A stretch of 64,000 nt of DNA from an uncultured Muribaculaceae bacterium (GTDB taxonomy: Bacteria; Bacteroidota; Bacteroidia; Bacteroidales; Muribaculaceae), in the NCBI GenBank assembly GCA_910578095.1, contig CAJTOZ010000005.1:55611-119610 (forward strand), written 5' to 3'. Shown piece by piece: positions 43,694 to 53,011 of the stretch (positions are counted from its first letter, which is position 1; every line of letters begins with the position of its first letter). The position numbers and the translations under genes were made by a program. A model generated the notes under the pieces. The model was given only the letters and a program-made list of their open reading frames with translations. It was not told where the DNA came from and searched no databases.

Positions 43694-44793
43694 TCGTGCA
43701 GGAGCGCAGTGCGCAGAAATTCTTTTGATGAGGCTATGTCTTTCTCCAGCCGGCTACGCAAGGCGGTATAGTCGATATGGGCTGTGAGGCTGCTGTCCGG
43801 GGCCGCGCTGCCTATGAGGCGCTGCTCGAGCCCGTAGCGCTGCAGCAGGGCACGCATGCGTTCGTTGAGGCCATCCTCGCGGTCCACAACCAGAAAGTCG
43901 ATGCCGAATATCATTGCAAAAACCGAACCGTGGAAACTGTTGCTCAACACGCAGTCGGCGCCGCGAAGCAGTCCGAGAAACTCCTGCGGCGATGCGTTGA
44001 GGAAGTTGCGGTCGGCGTAGCGCAGGCGTCGCGCGCCCACATTGATGATGCGTGCACCTGTGAGGCGTTTGAGCCGCAATGCCGCTTGCTGTAATTCCCG
44101 GCTGCGCATGAAATCGTAGACAAGGATGTATTTGCCCTTTACGGGCGTGGCTGCAGCCATGCTCTCCCAATATGATCCCGGAAGAAGAAACACCGGATCG
44201 ACGGTCACCTGGGGACGTGGCAACCCGAGGCTCTCCACTATGCGCGCGCCGCTCTCTTCGCGCACCGACACATGGTCGAAGGTGGCTATGTTGTCGCGTA
44301 GCGGTGCGGCGGCTGCGGCTGGGATTTCCGGGATGGCGATACTGGCTGCGTAGCTGATGCGGCGGCATCCGCTATCGGCGAAGCGTAGAAAAAACGCAGG
44401 GTCCGAACCATTGGCCATCGACACGTTCCATATTTGGTCGCTGCCTGCTATGATGGCGTCGGCGGAGGGTGGATTGTCGGCGAGTTCCTGCGCCGACATA
44501 TAGGCGCGGGGGGTCAGGGGAATGTATTTTTCCGAGAATTCCGCGAACCGTCGCAGCCGTCGTCTGTAATTGCGCATGTATCCGTAGTTGCGCAGTCCCG
44601 ACAGCACATGCCGGAACGGAACGCCCCATAGGCGCAAGCCTGCATTGTTGCGCATGTACCATGGCCGGTAGTCTATCACGCTTGCATCGTGCCCTTCCGA
44701 GCGCAACCATTCTGCCAGGGCGCACGCCTGAAGGCGCGCACCATAGTTGGCGGCGTTGCTGCATGTGATGGTGAGCACTTTCAATCTGCGCAT
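43690..44793 (-). CDS. polysaccharide pyruvyl transferase family protein
   Basis: 367 aa, WcaK/CsaB-type fold. 'LTITCSNAANYGARLQACALAEWL' at the N-terminus, 'IAGSDQIWNVSM', 'FDHVSVREESGARIVESLGL', 'VDPVFLLPGSYW', 'FLGLLRGADCVLSNSFHGSVFAMIFGIDFLVVDR' (conserved SxHG). Adds ketal-linked pyruvate from PEP to a sugar, giving the polymer negative charge. Overlaps both neighbours (ATGA and 13 bases). Confidence 0.92.
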   Translation of the reverse strand: MRRLKVLTITCSNAANYGARLQACALAEWLRSEGHDASVIDYRPWYMRNNAGLRLWGVPFRHVLSGLRNYGYMRNYRRRLRRFAEFSEKYIPLTPRAYMSAQELADNPPSADAIIAGSDQIWNVSMANGSDPAFFLRFADSGCRRISYAASIAIPEIPAAAAAPLRDNIATFDHVSVREESGARIVESLGLPRPQVTVDPVFLLPGSYWESMAAATPVKGKYILVYDFMRSRELQQAALRLKRLTGARIINVGARRLRYADRNFLNASPQEFLGLLRGADCVLSNSFHGSVFAMIFGIDFLVVDREDGLNERMRALLQRYGLEQRLIGSAAPDSSLTAHIDYTALRSRLEKDIASSKEFLRTALLHE

Positions 44794-45944
44794 ATCAGTG
44801 TGTTTACTTTCCGGCTTTCAGTGCGCGCGGTGTGGTTCACTTCTGCTGCGGCGCATGAGGCGATGGCGCCTCGCAGAGCGCTGTCGGAAGCGAGTATCAG
44901 TATCTTTTCGGCCACACCTTCAGGTGTCATGTCGGAGATAAGGCCGTTGATGCCATCACGTATCTGATCGCGGGCCACAGCGAAATCCGTGGTGATTACG
45001 GGGCGTCCAAGCAGGCGTGCCTCCGTCAGCGTGAGCCCGAAGCCCTCGAAACTGGATGTCTGCACGTATATGTCGGCCGCAGCGAAAAACGGGTATGGAT
45101 TTGGTCGCATTCCTTCAAGCCGTATGCAATCCTGAAGTCCGAGGTCATGGATGAGTGTCTGCACGTGGTCGCGGGCTATACCATCTCCCACAAAGTGCCA
45201 TACGAATTTCAGGCCTTTCTCTTTCAGGATGGCAGCGGCGCGCACGGCCAGCGGGTAGTTTTTCTGCGGGGTCATGCGTCCCACCGTGACTATACGTAGC
45301 GTGCCCGGGGCCACGGCTGCCGGAGGAGTGCCTTCGGCGGCTGCCGCGCGAATAGCTTCCGAATCCACTATGTCGTAGATTGTCATTAGGCGGTCGGCCG
45401 CCGCAAATCCGCCGTTCATCACGGGTTTGCGCAGCATCTCTGACACGACGGCCACGCCATCGTATCTGTCGTAGAACTTCCTGCACATGCCAGGGGAGTA
45501 GCCTGCCGGGGTGAGATCGACATTTATCCAGGCATATTTGCGCCGCGCATCGACCTTGGTTGCGACGAAAAATGTGGGGACACCCTGCTGATAGGCGATG
45601 GCCACATCGTAGCGCTTGCGCATGCGGCCGAATGTCCATGCGCGCGTGTGCCATGCTATCTCGGCTCCATGGCGCTTTTTTCCGCACAATCTCATGATGC
45701 GCAGCGCGAGAGCGTTGGCATACCGTCCGACGGCGTTTTTCCATCCTCCGGGTAAAAAGCCGATAACGCGCACTTGCGGTGGCACTGCCGAGGTGTTGAC
45801 GCCTCCATGTATTGCGATGGCCAGGTCGACGTCCATGCGCGTGTAGTCCAACCGCTGCAGCAGGGCTGTGAGGCTTTTCTCCGCACCGCCGCAACCGAGC
45901 GAGTCTATTACAAATAGTACCTGTTTTTTTGTTGGTGCGCTCAT
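44781..45944 (-). CDS. glycosyltransferase family 4
   Basis: 387 aa GT-B enzyme. 'VLFVIDSLGCGGAEKSLTALLQRLDYTRMDVDLAI' at the start, 'VTVGRMTPQKNYPLAVRAAAILKEKGLKFVWHFVGDG', 'VQTSSFEGFGLTLTEARLLGRPVITTDFAVARDQI' in the donor domain. First glycosyltransferase after the flippase gene. Overlaps the flippase stop (ATGA at 45941-45944). Confidence 0.93.
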   Translation of the reverse strand: MSAPTKKQVLFVIDSLGCGGAEKSLTALLQRLDYTRMDVDLAIAIHGGVNTSAVPPQVRVIGFLPGGWKNAVGRYANALALRIMRLCGKKRHGAEIAWHTRAWTFGRMRKRYDVAIAYQQGVPTFFVATKVDARRKYAWINVDLTPAGYSPGMCRKFYDRYDGVAVVSEMLRKPVMNGGFAAADRLMTIYDIVDSEAIRAAAAEGTPPAAVAPGTLRIVTVGRMTPQKNYPLAVRAAAILKEKGLKFVWHFVGDGIARDHVQTLIHDLGLQDCIRLEGMRPNPYPFFAAADIYVQTSSFEGFGLTLTEARLLGRPVITTDFAVARDQIRDGINGLISDMTPEGVAEKILILASDSALRGAIASCAAAEVNHTARTESRKVNTLICAD

Positions 45945-47512
45945 CGGCTTATGAGTTTAAACGGATATACAGCGAGCAGCCACGGAACTTTCTCCGAGAT
46001 GAGGGTGAGTATGCCCGCGCGCTCTTCGTTTACCAGCACATATTTCCATGCCAGGGGGATTATGGCGCCGGCAAACACGATGGCGATCAACGCCAGTCGT
46101 ACAAACGAAGAGCCCATGAGCGTGCATATTATGATTACCGGCACAAGCGACACGGCGAGCACGGCCAGACACATGGCTACGTTCGTCACGAAGTCGCGGA
46201 TGCGGAACTGCGGCATCATGCGTTTTATTACGCTCAGTGTGGCACAGCTGAGCACTATGTACATGGCGCCGTTGCAGATATAGGCCACCCATGCGGGCGC
46301 TCCTATGGCGAACATGAGCCATATGACACAGAAATTGGCGAGAAAACAAGCGCATTTGTACAGCGTGGGGCGCATTATGCGTTCGTGGCTGTAGGCCACG
46401 GTGTCGATCTGGTTGCTGATGCATGTGAGCCAGCCCGCGGCCAGCATGCAGCGCAGGAATTCCACCGATAGCGGCGGCACCTGCCCGAGCCATGCCCCCA
46501 GCACCAGCGGAGCCTCCACGATGCACGGGACCACGAGCACGGCCATGATGAGCAGTGTGAACTTCACCGACATACATGCAAGCCCCCACACGTTGGGTGT
46601 GTTGCCGGCTGCGTATTGTTTCACGATCTGCGGCCTGAACGCAGCCTGAATGTTGGCGCCGAACAGCATGGTGATGCCGTGGACGGTTGCCGCGATGGCA
46701 ACGGCGGCGTTGGCCACCACGCCAAAATAGTGGTTGATCATGAATGTGGTGCCGCTGAAGCACACCACCACGCAGAACGAGCTGAGAATGGAGAAACCGC
46801 AGTAGCCGAAAATCCTCCGTGTGGTCTCCTTGTGGTACTTCGGGAGGTGGCGGCACTCGGCAAAGCGGCGAATGCAGTAAGCACGGTTGAGTATGAGCAT
46901 GAACACACCCACGGCAAAAACCATGGTGGAGTAGCTTATGAGTTTGTCGCCTCCGACTATTGTGATGGCGTAGACCACCAGCAGTTTGAGCACCATGCTC
47001 AGGATGTCGAAGCCGGCATATACGTTCATGCGCTCGTACGACATTATCACAGCCGAGTAGGGCACCTGCGTGACGCCCAGCGCGCCTCCGAACACCGACA
47101 GCTGGTATATCCATCTGGCTGCGTGCATGCGGTCGGGGGCTACATTGAGACGGTTTTCCAGATACCATAGCCCGACAGTCTCGCCGAATACCACAATGAG
47201 CAGTGCCAGGCCGAGCTGAATGAAGAGCGTGGCCGAGAAAAGGCGTTTCATTGCCATGGCGTCGCCCTTGCCCATCTCGAAGGTGATGAAACGCGAGCAT
47301 GTGCCGGCCAGCGACCCCAGAAGAAAACTGAGCACACCCAGCACAGACCCTACTACGGCGCTCAGGCCGTAGTCCTCCACGCCCAGCACCTGAAGCACCA
47401 CCCTCGAGGTGAACAGGCCGATGAGGGTGGACAGGGCGCTACGCACCACAAGAAATGTAGCATTTCCTGCGATGCGCCGGCGCGATACTTTTGTTGGGTC
47501 GGGTACTTGCAT
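45941..47512 (-). CDS. Wzx-type oligosaccharide flippase (MOP superfamily)
   Basis: 523 aa inner-membrane protein with about 12-14 hydrophobic helices. 'GNATFLVVRSALSTLIGLFTSRVVLQVLGVEDYGLSAVVGSVLGVLSFL' is the usual opening of Bacteroidetes polysaccharide flippases; 'HGITMLFGANIQAAFRPQIVKQYAAG' lies in the middle. It carries lipid-linked repeat units across the inner membrane for the EpsG-like polymerase. Single flippase of the locus. Confidence 0.92.
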   Translation of the reverse strand: MQVPDPTKVSRRRIAGNATFLVVRSALSTLIGLFTSRVVLQVLGVEDYGLSAVVGSVLGVLSFLLGSLAGTCSRFITFEMGKGDAMAMKRLFSATLFIQLGLALLIVVFGETVGLWYLENRLNVAPDRMHAARWIYQLSVFGGALGVTQVPYSAVIMSYERMNVYAGFDILSMVLKLLVVYAITIVGGDKLISYSTMVFAVGVFMLILNRAYCIRRFAECRHLPKYHKETTRRIFGYCGFSILSSFCVVVCFSGTTFMINHYFGVVANAAVAIAATVHGITMLFGANIQAAFRPQIVKQYAAGNTPNVWGLACMSVKFTLLIMAVLVVPCIVEAPLVLGAWLGQVPPLSVEFLRCMLAAGWLTCISNQIDTVAYSHERIMRPTLYKCACFLANFCVIWLMFAIGAPAWVAYICNGAMYIVLSCATLSVIKRMMPQFRIRDFVTNVAMCLAVLAVSLVPVIIICTLMGSSFVRLALIAIVFAGAIIPLAWKYVLVNEERAGILTLISEKVPWLLAVYPFKLISR

Positions 47513-47539
47513 GGGTTTCGGGTAGGGTATAGGGATGCG

Positions 47540-50002
47540 TCAATTGGAGGCCCGGGTATCGGCTTCAGCATCGTTGCCGTAGCCGTAGCCGTAGTTGCCG
47601 TAGTGATAGCCGTAGCGGCTTCCGTAGCGGTGGTGGCCGTAGTGGCTGAAGCCGTCGCCGGTGCCGTTAAGCACTATGCTGAGGCCATTGAAGCGGCCTT
47701 CGTCGTACCACTTCTCGATGTCGGGGAGGGCGTCCCTGTCGAGTAGACCGGCGCGCACCACAAAGAGCGTGCGGTCGGCATAGCGGTTGATGATGGAGGC
47801 ATCGGCCACGACTTCCACAGGGGGACAGTCGAGAAACACGTAGTCGTATTCTTTACGAACCAATTCCATCAGCTGTTTGAAACGGTCGGACATAAGGAGC
47901 TCCGACGGGTTGGGCGGCAGTTTTCCGCATGGCAGGATGTCGACATCGCCCATTTTGTGCAGAAGGCTTTTGTAGTCGTCGGTGCGTCCGGAGAGATAGG
48001 AACTGATGCCTTCCCGCGGATTTCCGGCGTAGCGCGAGAGCGAGCCTTTGCGCATGTCGAGGTCTATAGCGAGCACGCGTTTGCCCAAGGCTGCAATGGC
48101 GGTGGAGAGGTTGGCCGATATGAACGTCTTTCCGCTGCCGGGGTTCATGGATGTGAGCATTATCACATGGTGGGTGTTGTTGAATCCGAGCACGAGCTCG
48201 AGATTGGTGCGCATCACTCTGAATGCTTCGTTGATCACATCACGCGATCCCACCTGCACCACCGGTGTGAGTTTTTCGCCCTTTATGCGCTGTTTGTGGC
48301 GCTTCTTCAGTATGGCGTTGGCCGATTTAGGGGCCTTGCCGTGCTGCGGAATCTCGCCGAGGAACGGCACTGTCATGTTTTCCAGGTCCTTGCGTCCGCG
48401 CACTGCAGTGTTCGAGAATTCGATGCCGAATATGACGGCTGCGGGAATGCCGAGGCCGATGAGGAATGCTACAAACAGGGTGTGGCCCGGCTGGGGATAT
48501 ACCGGAGCGTTGCTGCCGTGGGGCGGTTCTATCAATTGGTTGTTGTAGGCGGTGAAGGCCTGCGACAACTCGTTTTCCTCGCGTTTCTGGAGCAGGAACA
48601 GATAGAGGGATTCCTTTACTTTCTGCTGACGTTCCACACTGAGCAGATATTTGGCGGATGCGGGGTTGGCCGCGACTTTTGCCACTGCCTGCCCGTAGGT
48701 GCTCTGTACGCTGCGCTTGAGCTGGTTGAGCTTGTGGAGCTCATTGTCGAGGCTCTGCAATATGGTGGAGCGTACCACGGCGAGGTCGTTGTCGAGGTCC
48801 TTGACCAACGGGTTCTGGAGCGAGGAATTGGCCAGGTGGCTGTTTCGGCGCATCATCACATCGTTGTAGCGCTGTATCTGCGCTTCGATGGTTCCGTTGC
48901 TGATGCCGGTGTTGGACGGCAGGAGCTCGTTTTCGTGCATGCCTTGCGTGAGGAAGTCGCGCACGTAGCGCACCATGTACAGTTCGTTGTCGAGGGCTGT
49001 GCGCTGCTGCTCGGCGGCGTTGGCCTGTCCGAAAGCAGCCGAGCCTACGGCTTCCACGCTGGGCATGAGGTGTTCCGACTTATAGTCGGAGATATTTTGC
49101 TCCACGTTGCCCAGTTCCTGCTCGATGATGCCGAGACGTTCCTTGATAAACTCGTTGGTGCTTATGGTGCGCTGGTTGCGGTCCTTCACCCAGTTTTCGT
49201 TGTATACGGAGATAAGTGTGTTGAGCACATCTTCCGCACGTGCGGTGGACTGGTCGGTAAATCGGATATCGATGATCGAGGCTCCGGGGCGCGCGTTGGC
49301 CGAGATGCGTCCGCGCACCGATGCCGTTGCGGCGGCGAGCGGCGAGCGGGACACTTCCAGGCGGTCGGAGGTGCTGCCGGGGATATAGGACGGGGTGGCC
49401 TCTATGAACAGTTTGCCCAAGGGTGTGCGTACAGTGCTGCCGAGGCGTGCGCGGATTGTGCCGCTCACGGGGGTGCCGTTGAACTGCATCCCGGACAGGG
49501 TGACGGTGCTGTCGGGCTGCACGTCCATCACCAGAAAGGCCGATGCTGAATTGTCGATGCTGTCGAAGCGCACTTTGGCCGGAAGGGAGATGCCGTAGAC
49601 CACATCTTTGTGGAATGTACCGTCGTGGGCGTAGTTGACGTCGAGCCGGAGGCGGCGCACCACTTCTTCGGCGGTCGCTACGGTGCGGAAGGCCATCAGT
49701 TCGTTGGTGAGATTGGAAGTGCCCACGGCGCCGAGTTCCTGAATGATGCCCTCGGCCTCGCCTTTGAAATTGTCGGAGCCTTTTATGAGGAGGCTCGCCG
49801 AACGCGTGTAGACCGGTGTGGCACGCTTCACCTGAATATAGGCGTAGCCCACGCACACCGCGAGCGAGAGTGCGAACCATTTCCAGTTGGAAAGCAGCAG
49901 ATACAGAATGTCGCGCAGCTTCAGTTTCTGAAGAGCCTGCGACGCGTTGCGGCTTTTTTTGCGGCCTTCAGGCTGCTGGATGTCGGAAGGTATGCGTTCC
50001 AT
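47540..50002 (-). CDS. polysaccharide co-polymerase / tyrosine autokinase (Wzc-like)
   Basis: 820 aa. N-terminal membrane helix (about 45-65) opens a Wzz domain with a long periplasmic region and coiled coil (about 290-480), a second membrane helix (about 520-545, preceded by Pro 'PQPGHT'), then a BY-kinase domain: Walker A 'SMNPGSGKTF' (Lys625), Walker A' 'VLAIDLDMRKGSLS', Walker B 'YDYVFLDCPPVEVVADA'. The tail has ten Tyr amid Gly/His, the autophosphorylated cluster. Controls chain length with Wza and is switched off by the PHP phosphatase two genes upstream. Two bases separate it from the wza-like gene. Confidence 0.94.
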   Translation of the reverse strand: MERIPSDIQQPEGRKKSRNASQALQKLKLRDILYLLLSNWKWFALSLAVCVGYAYIQVKRATPVYTRSASLLIKGSDNFKGEAEGIIQELGAVGTSNLTNELMAFRTVATAEEVVRRLRLDVNYAHDGTFHKDVVYGISLPAKVRFDSIDNSASAFLVMDVQPDSTVTLSGMQFNGTPVSGTIRARLGSTVRTPLGKLFIEATPSYIPGSTSDRLEVSRSPLAAATASVRGRISANARPGASIIDIRFTDQSTARAEDVLNTLISVYNENWVKDRNQRTISTNEFIKERLGIIEQELGNVEQNISDYKSEHLMPSVEAVGSAAFGQANAAEQQRTALDNELYMVRYVRDFLTQGMHENELLPSNTGISNGTIEAQIQRYNDVMMRRNSHLANSSLQNPLVKDLDNDLAVVRSTILQSLDNELHKLNQLKRSVQSTYGQAVAKVAANPASAKYLLSVERQQKVKESLYLFLLQKREENELSQAFTAYNNQLIEPPHGSNAPVYPQPGHTLFVAFLIGLGIPAAVIFGIEFSNTAVRGRKDLENMTVPFLGEIPQHGKAPKSANAILKKRHKQRIKGEKLTPVVQVGSRDVINEAFRVMRTNLELVLGFNNTHHVIMLTSMNPGSGKTFISANLSTAIAALGKRVLAIDLDMRKGSLSRYAGNPREGISSYLSGRTDDYKSLLHKMGDVDILPCGKLPPNPSELLMSDRFKQLMELVRKEYDYVFLDCPPVEVVADASIINRYADRTLFVVRAGLLDRDALPDIEKWYDEGRFNGLSIVLNGTGDGFSHYGHHRYGSRYGYHYGNYGYGYGNDAEADTRASN

Positions 50003-50004
50003 GA

Positions 50005-50802
50005 TTATTTTACGAAAATAAGCACCACGGTGGTGATCATTGTGAACATCGAGAACCAGAATGTGGGCGAGTGCGTCTGGTTGGCGTTCCAGTCGTTCTC
50101 ATTGCGTTTTTTCTGGTTGGGCAGCACATAGATGAAGTCGCCCTGCTGGAGATAGTAGGCGGGCGAGCCGTAAAGGCTCTCTACGCGCGTGAGGTCCACG
50201 TGGTAGGGAATCTGCTGCCCGTTGACAGTGCGCAGCACCAGCACGTTTTCTCTAAGGCCGTTGATGGTGAGGTCGCCGGATTCGGCTATTGCCTCGAGCA
50301 GGTTTATCTGGTCGCGGGTGATGGGTTTGCGTCCTGGAGAGTTTACTTCTCCGAGCACGAAGTAGCCCATGTCGGCGTAGTCCACGCTGACAGTCGGGTC
50401 GCGCACAAGCTTGTTTGCGAGCAGTTTGTATTTGATCAGGTTGGACACTTCCGTGCGGGTGAGGCCTTCGACGTTGATGGGGCCGAGAACGGGAATGTCG
50501 ATTTTTCCTTCGCCGTCGACGGTGTAGTTGGAGTGGTCGGAACCGTTGGAATCGCCGGTGGCGAGGTTGAACATGGACACGATGTCCTTGTCGCGGCTGT
50601 GTACCACAATGCTGAGTTTGTCGCCGGGTTTGAGGCGTATGGGTTTGTCCTCCTGCAGAGCTATGAGCTGGTTGGGCTGGATGTCCTCTACATAGATTAC
50701 TTTTTGCGAGGAGTTGCAGCTCGCCAAAGCGAGTGTCGCGGTGAGGCCCACGGCGGCCGTCAGGCGTGTGGCAGCCCGGCGCAAGATGTGTTTCAAGGTC
50801 AT
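50005..50802 (-). CDS. polysaccharide export lipoprotein (Wza-like)
   Basis: 265 aa outer-membrane export lipoprotein. Lipobox LASC (Cys29), Poly_export domain (about 50-140; 'IRLKPGDKLSIVVHSRDKDIV', 'VDGEGKIDIPVLGPINVEGLTRTEVSNLI') and a SLBB-type domain ('FVLGEVNSPGRKPITRDQINLLEAIAESGDLTING'), ending with one hydrophobic helix ('FSMFTMITTVVLIF') that crosses the outer membrane as in Wza. Overlaps the phosphatase stop (ATGA). Confidence 0.94.
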   Translation of the reverse strand: MTLKHILRRAATRLTAAVGLTATLALASCNSSQKVIYVEDIQPNQLIALQEDKPIRLKPGDKLSIVVHSRDKDIVSMFNLATGDSNGSDHSNYTVDGEGKIDIPVLGPINVEGLTRTEVSNLIKYKLLANKLVRDPTVSVDYADMGYFVLGEVNSPGRKPITRDQINLLEAIAESGDLTINGLRENVLVLRTVNGQQIPYHVDLTRVESLYGSPAYYLQQGDFIYVLPNQKKRNENDWNANQTHSPTFWFSMFTMITTVVLIFVK

Positions 50803-51536
50803 ATGTTGGTGTTTTGTTGATTAATCAGTTCTATCACTTTGCGTGCGGTGGAGCTCTTCACCGGAGCATTGATGGCGGCTTTGAGCGAGCGCAGGCTGTG
50901 AATATCGCTGCCGGCCATGGCATAATAGCCGGCGTTGAGCAGCTTTTCCGCGCGGGCGGCGGCTTCCCGCCCATAGGCTCCGGCCACGGCGACAATATTG
51001 AGCTGGAACAGCACCCCCGACTCGTGGAGGCGCTCGTAGTCATCGTCGCGCATGTACATGTAGCGTTCAGGGTGGGCCAGCACGGGGGTGTATCCTGCGT
51101 CCTGTATGTCGGCCAGTATCCCGTAGAGGTCGGCAGGGGCGCTGAAATATGAAGTTTCCACAAGCAGCGAGCCTTCATCGTCGAGTGTGAGGAGGTCTCG
51201 GGCGGCAAAGCGTTTTATAAAGAGGGAGTCGAGCATGTGCTCGGCACCGAGGTGCAGTTTTAGCGGTCGGGCGCCGCAGTTGGCGCGGTAGGTATCCGAC
51301 AGTTCGTCGAATTTTCTCCGCAGGTCGTCGGTGGTGGATGGATAGTCCTCCATTATGTGGGGTGTGAGCCATACTTCCTCCACGCCCTCGCTTTCGTAGG
51401 CGCGTAGGGCGGCGATGGCGTCGGCCATAGTGCGCATGCCGTCGTCCACCCCCGGCAATATATGGGAGTGGTGATCGGCAAACCCTTTCAGGGCTCCGAG
51501 GTGTTGCAGTGTCGTTTTACTGGAGAAAGGCCACAT
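50799..51536 (-). CDS. PHP-type tyrosine-protein phosphatase (CpsB/YwqE-like)
   Basis: 245 aa metal-dependent phosphatase. 'GFADHHSHILPGVDDGMRTMADAIAALRAYESEGVEEVWLTPHIM' provides the HxH and DDG motifs; 'TPVLAHPERYMYM' and 'AGSDIHSLR' supply further metal ligands. It dephosphorylates the Tyr cluster of the autokinase, thus regulating polymer length and amount. Sits between the antiterminator and wza-like genes, 9 bases after the former. Confidence 0.93.
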   Translation of the reverse strand: MWPFSSKTTLQHLGALKGFADHHSHILPGVDDGMRTMADAIAALRAYESEGVEEVWLTPHIMEDYPSTTDDLRRKFDELSDTYRANCGARPLKLHLGAEHMLDSLFIKRFAARDLLTLDDEGSLLVETSYFSAPADLYGILADIQDAGYTPVLAHPERYMYMRDDDYERLHESGVLFQLNIVAVAGAYGREAAARAEKLLNAGYYAMAGSDIHSLRSLKAAINAPVKSSTARKVIELINQQNTNI

Positions 51537-51545
51537 GGTGTATTG

Positions 51546-52619
51546 TCAGAGAGAGCGTGTGTCGTTTTGATAAGCTTGGTCCATTGCATCCACCCACTCG
51601 ATGAGGGTGCGTTTGCTTTTTTTGGGATGCGTTTCGTTGCGCCATTGGTCTATGGCGGCGAGGGTTTCGGAGCGGTGCCGGCGGGTAGTGCCGTAGATCG
51701 CGGCCAGAAGCAAGGCCCGGGATTGCTCGGCACGCACTTCCCGCAGAAGGCTCTCGGCTTCCGACGCAGTAGCGGCAAGTGCCGCAGTGTCGCCGGCCAC
51801 GGCGTACGCCTGAAGCATAAGCGCCGTGTGCTTGGCCTTGAGTACTTTCGAGGTGGGGCTTAGACGTCCGTAACGCAACGCGGTTTCCGATGCGAGAGCC
51901 CTGTCGGAGGCATTCGGCCCGGATGTATTCAGGGTGTCGATCAATGCCGCCCTCAGCCGCGAGGTTGTGTTTTCGTTGTCGAGCACGGCATATTTAGCTT
52001 TTCCTTCCGAGGATAGTTCCAGCACCTGATAGTGGCCCGGCTCCACATGGACTACGGGTACCCACATCCAGTTGTCCACGCACACCACCAGCTCGTCGCG
52101 GGCGTTGGCGGGCGCGCGCAGAAGTGTGGCTTCCACACCGTCGAATCTGCCGCCGATAATGCGCACCCTATCGCCACGCCGTAGCATTGACGGCTCCGGG
52201 GCATAAGCAGGCAGAGGCGCGGAGTAGGCGGCAGCCACCCGCTTAAGATTGGCCATGCATTCGTCGCTGAGATACGGGAAATGGCCACCGTCGGCGTCGG
52301 CCACGCGCCGCAGAAAGTTGAGCATGGGCCGGCGGCTTTTCATTTGCAGGATGCCGAGTTCGGATGCCCGCACGAATACATAATTATAAAACAGCGGGCG
52401 TCGTGCGCCGAGGGCGCCATCGTAAGCGTCGGTATATTCCGGAGCGAAATACTCGAACGATTCGTCGCCGTGGTTTTTCCTCCAGGCCCGCTCCTGCTCG
52501 AGTGTGCGCGCGGCACCGCGATGGCATGCCGGAAGAGTGAGGACATACCATCGCACTTCCGTGCGCCGGGCGCGCGGATGGCTCATGAAGGATGTGAGGT
52601 CGGTGGTCGGTGTGCCCAT
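51546..52619 (-). CDS. UpxY-family transcription antiterminator with C-terminal extension
   Basis: 357 aa, first gene of the polysaccharide operon. NusG N-terminal-like domain (about 22-125; 'RWYVLTLPACHRGAARTLEQERAW', 'LFYNYVFVRASELGILQMKSRRPMLNFLRR'), then a KOW-type element 'LRRGDRVRIIGGRFDGVEATLLRA' (about 145-170) and a strand-rich end (to about 205). A further about 150 residues of mainly Ala/Leu/Arg helices follow that common UpxY proteins (about 170-180 aa) lack. UpxY proteins keep RNA polymerase reading through their own capsule operon. An alternative ATG lies at 52586. Translation from 52619 has a long leader upstream. Confidence 0.85.
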   Translation of the reverse strand: MGTPTTDLTSFMSHPRARRTEVRWYVLTLPACHRGAARTLEQERAWRKNHGDESFEYFAPEYTDAYDGALGARRPLFYNYVFVRASELGILQMKSRRPMLNFLRRVADADGGHFPYLSDECMANLKRVAAAYSAPLPAYAPEPSMLRRGDRVRIIGGRFDGVEATLLRAPANARDELVVCVDNWMWVPVVHVEPGHYQVLELSSEGKAKYAVLDNENTTSRLRAALIDTLNTSGPNASDRALASETALRYGRLSPTSKVLKAKHTALMLQAYAVAGDTAALAATASEAESLLREVRAEQSRALLLAAIYGTTRRHRSETLAAIDQWRNETHPKKSKRTLIEWVDAMDQAYQNDTRSL

Positions 52620-52781
52620 ATATTAGTGCAGGGTATATCTCTGCCATATCGGCGCGTATTTATAATGCGCTGATATATACGTGTTTGTCTGGTTTTGCGC
52701 GGCGTTTTGGCGAAAATTTGGCCTGAATTACCGGGCCGCTGCGAAGCGCGGCCGCGGCAACCGCCGCATATTTGTTAGGTG
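52620..52781 (-). promoter_or_regulatory. untranslated leader of the polysaccharide operon
   Basis: About 160 bases between the -7 element (52782) and the UpxY start. It contains a GC-rich hairpin (GGCCGC / GCGGCC, 52734-52753) with an inner GC pair and a smaller inverted repeat around 52709-52723. Such leaders are where UpxY proteins act to prevent early termination; here that is inference from position. Confidence 0.5.
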
Positions 52782-52789
52782 CAAAGATA
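52782..52789 (-). promoter_or_regulatory. -7 element of the polysaccharide operon
   Basis: TATCTTTG on the minus strand (matches TAnnTTTG). The nearest TTTG on that strand is 14 bp upstream (52807-52804), shorter than the usual 19-21, so the promoter is either weak or regulated. No flanking inverted repeats of the invertible-promoter type are seen. Confidence 0.55.
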
Positions 52790-52935
52790 CGTAAAAAAAA
52801 GCACAAACGCGATATTTTAGGCCTATTTAACACCGCATCATGCGGCCGCCGACCTGATGTGCCCGCCATCGAACATTGCCGAAAAAAACCTTGTTTTTTA
52901 TTATATATAATGCCTATGGCCTCGAAAAAAATTAG

Positions 52936-52943
52936 TAACTTTG
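52936..52943 (+). promoter_or_regulatory. -7 element of the mre operon
   Basis: TAACTTTG, 69 bases before the mreB ATG. No convincing -33 box at the usual distance. The stretch 52790-52935 between the two divergent -7 elements is A/T-rich with no gene visible. Confidence 0.55.
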
Positions 52944-53011
52944 CACTCACCAATAGCGTGCAAACAGTCTCGCTTGTGCTAACCCGTTAATGTTCCAATA
53001 CTTACACCTCA

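Noticed and set aside
47957..49549. 530-aa plus-strand frame across the Wzc-like kinase
   Set aside because: Antisense frame only; kinase motifs on the other strand are unmistakable.
52620..53011. Invertible (phase-variable) capsule promoter
   Set aside because: No flanking inverted repeats around the -7 element and no tyrosine recombinase gene in the window.
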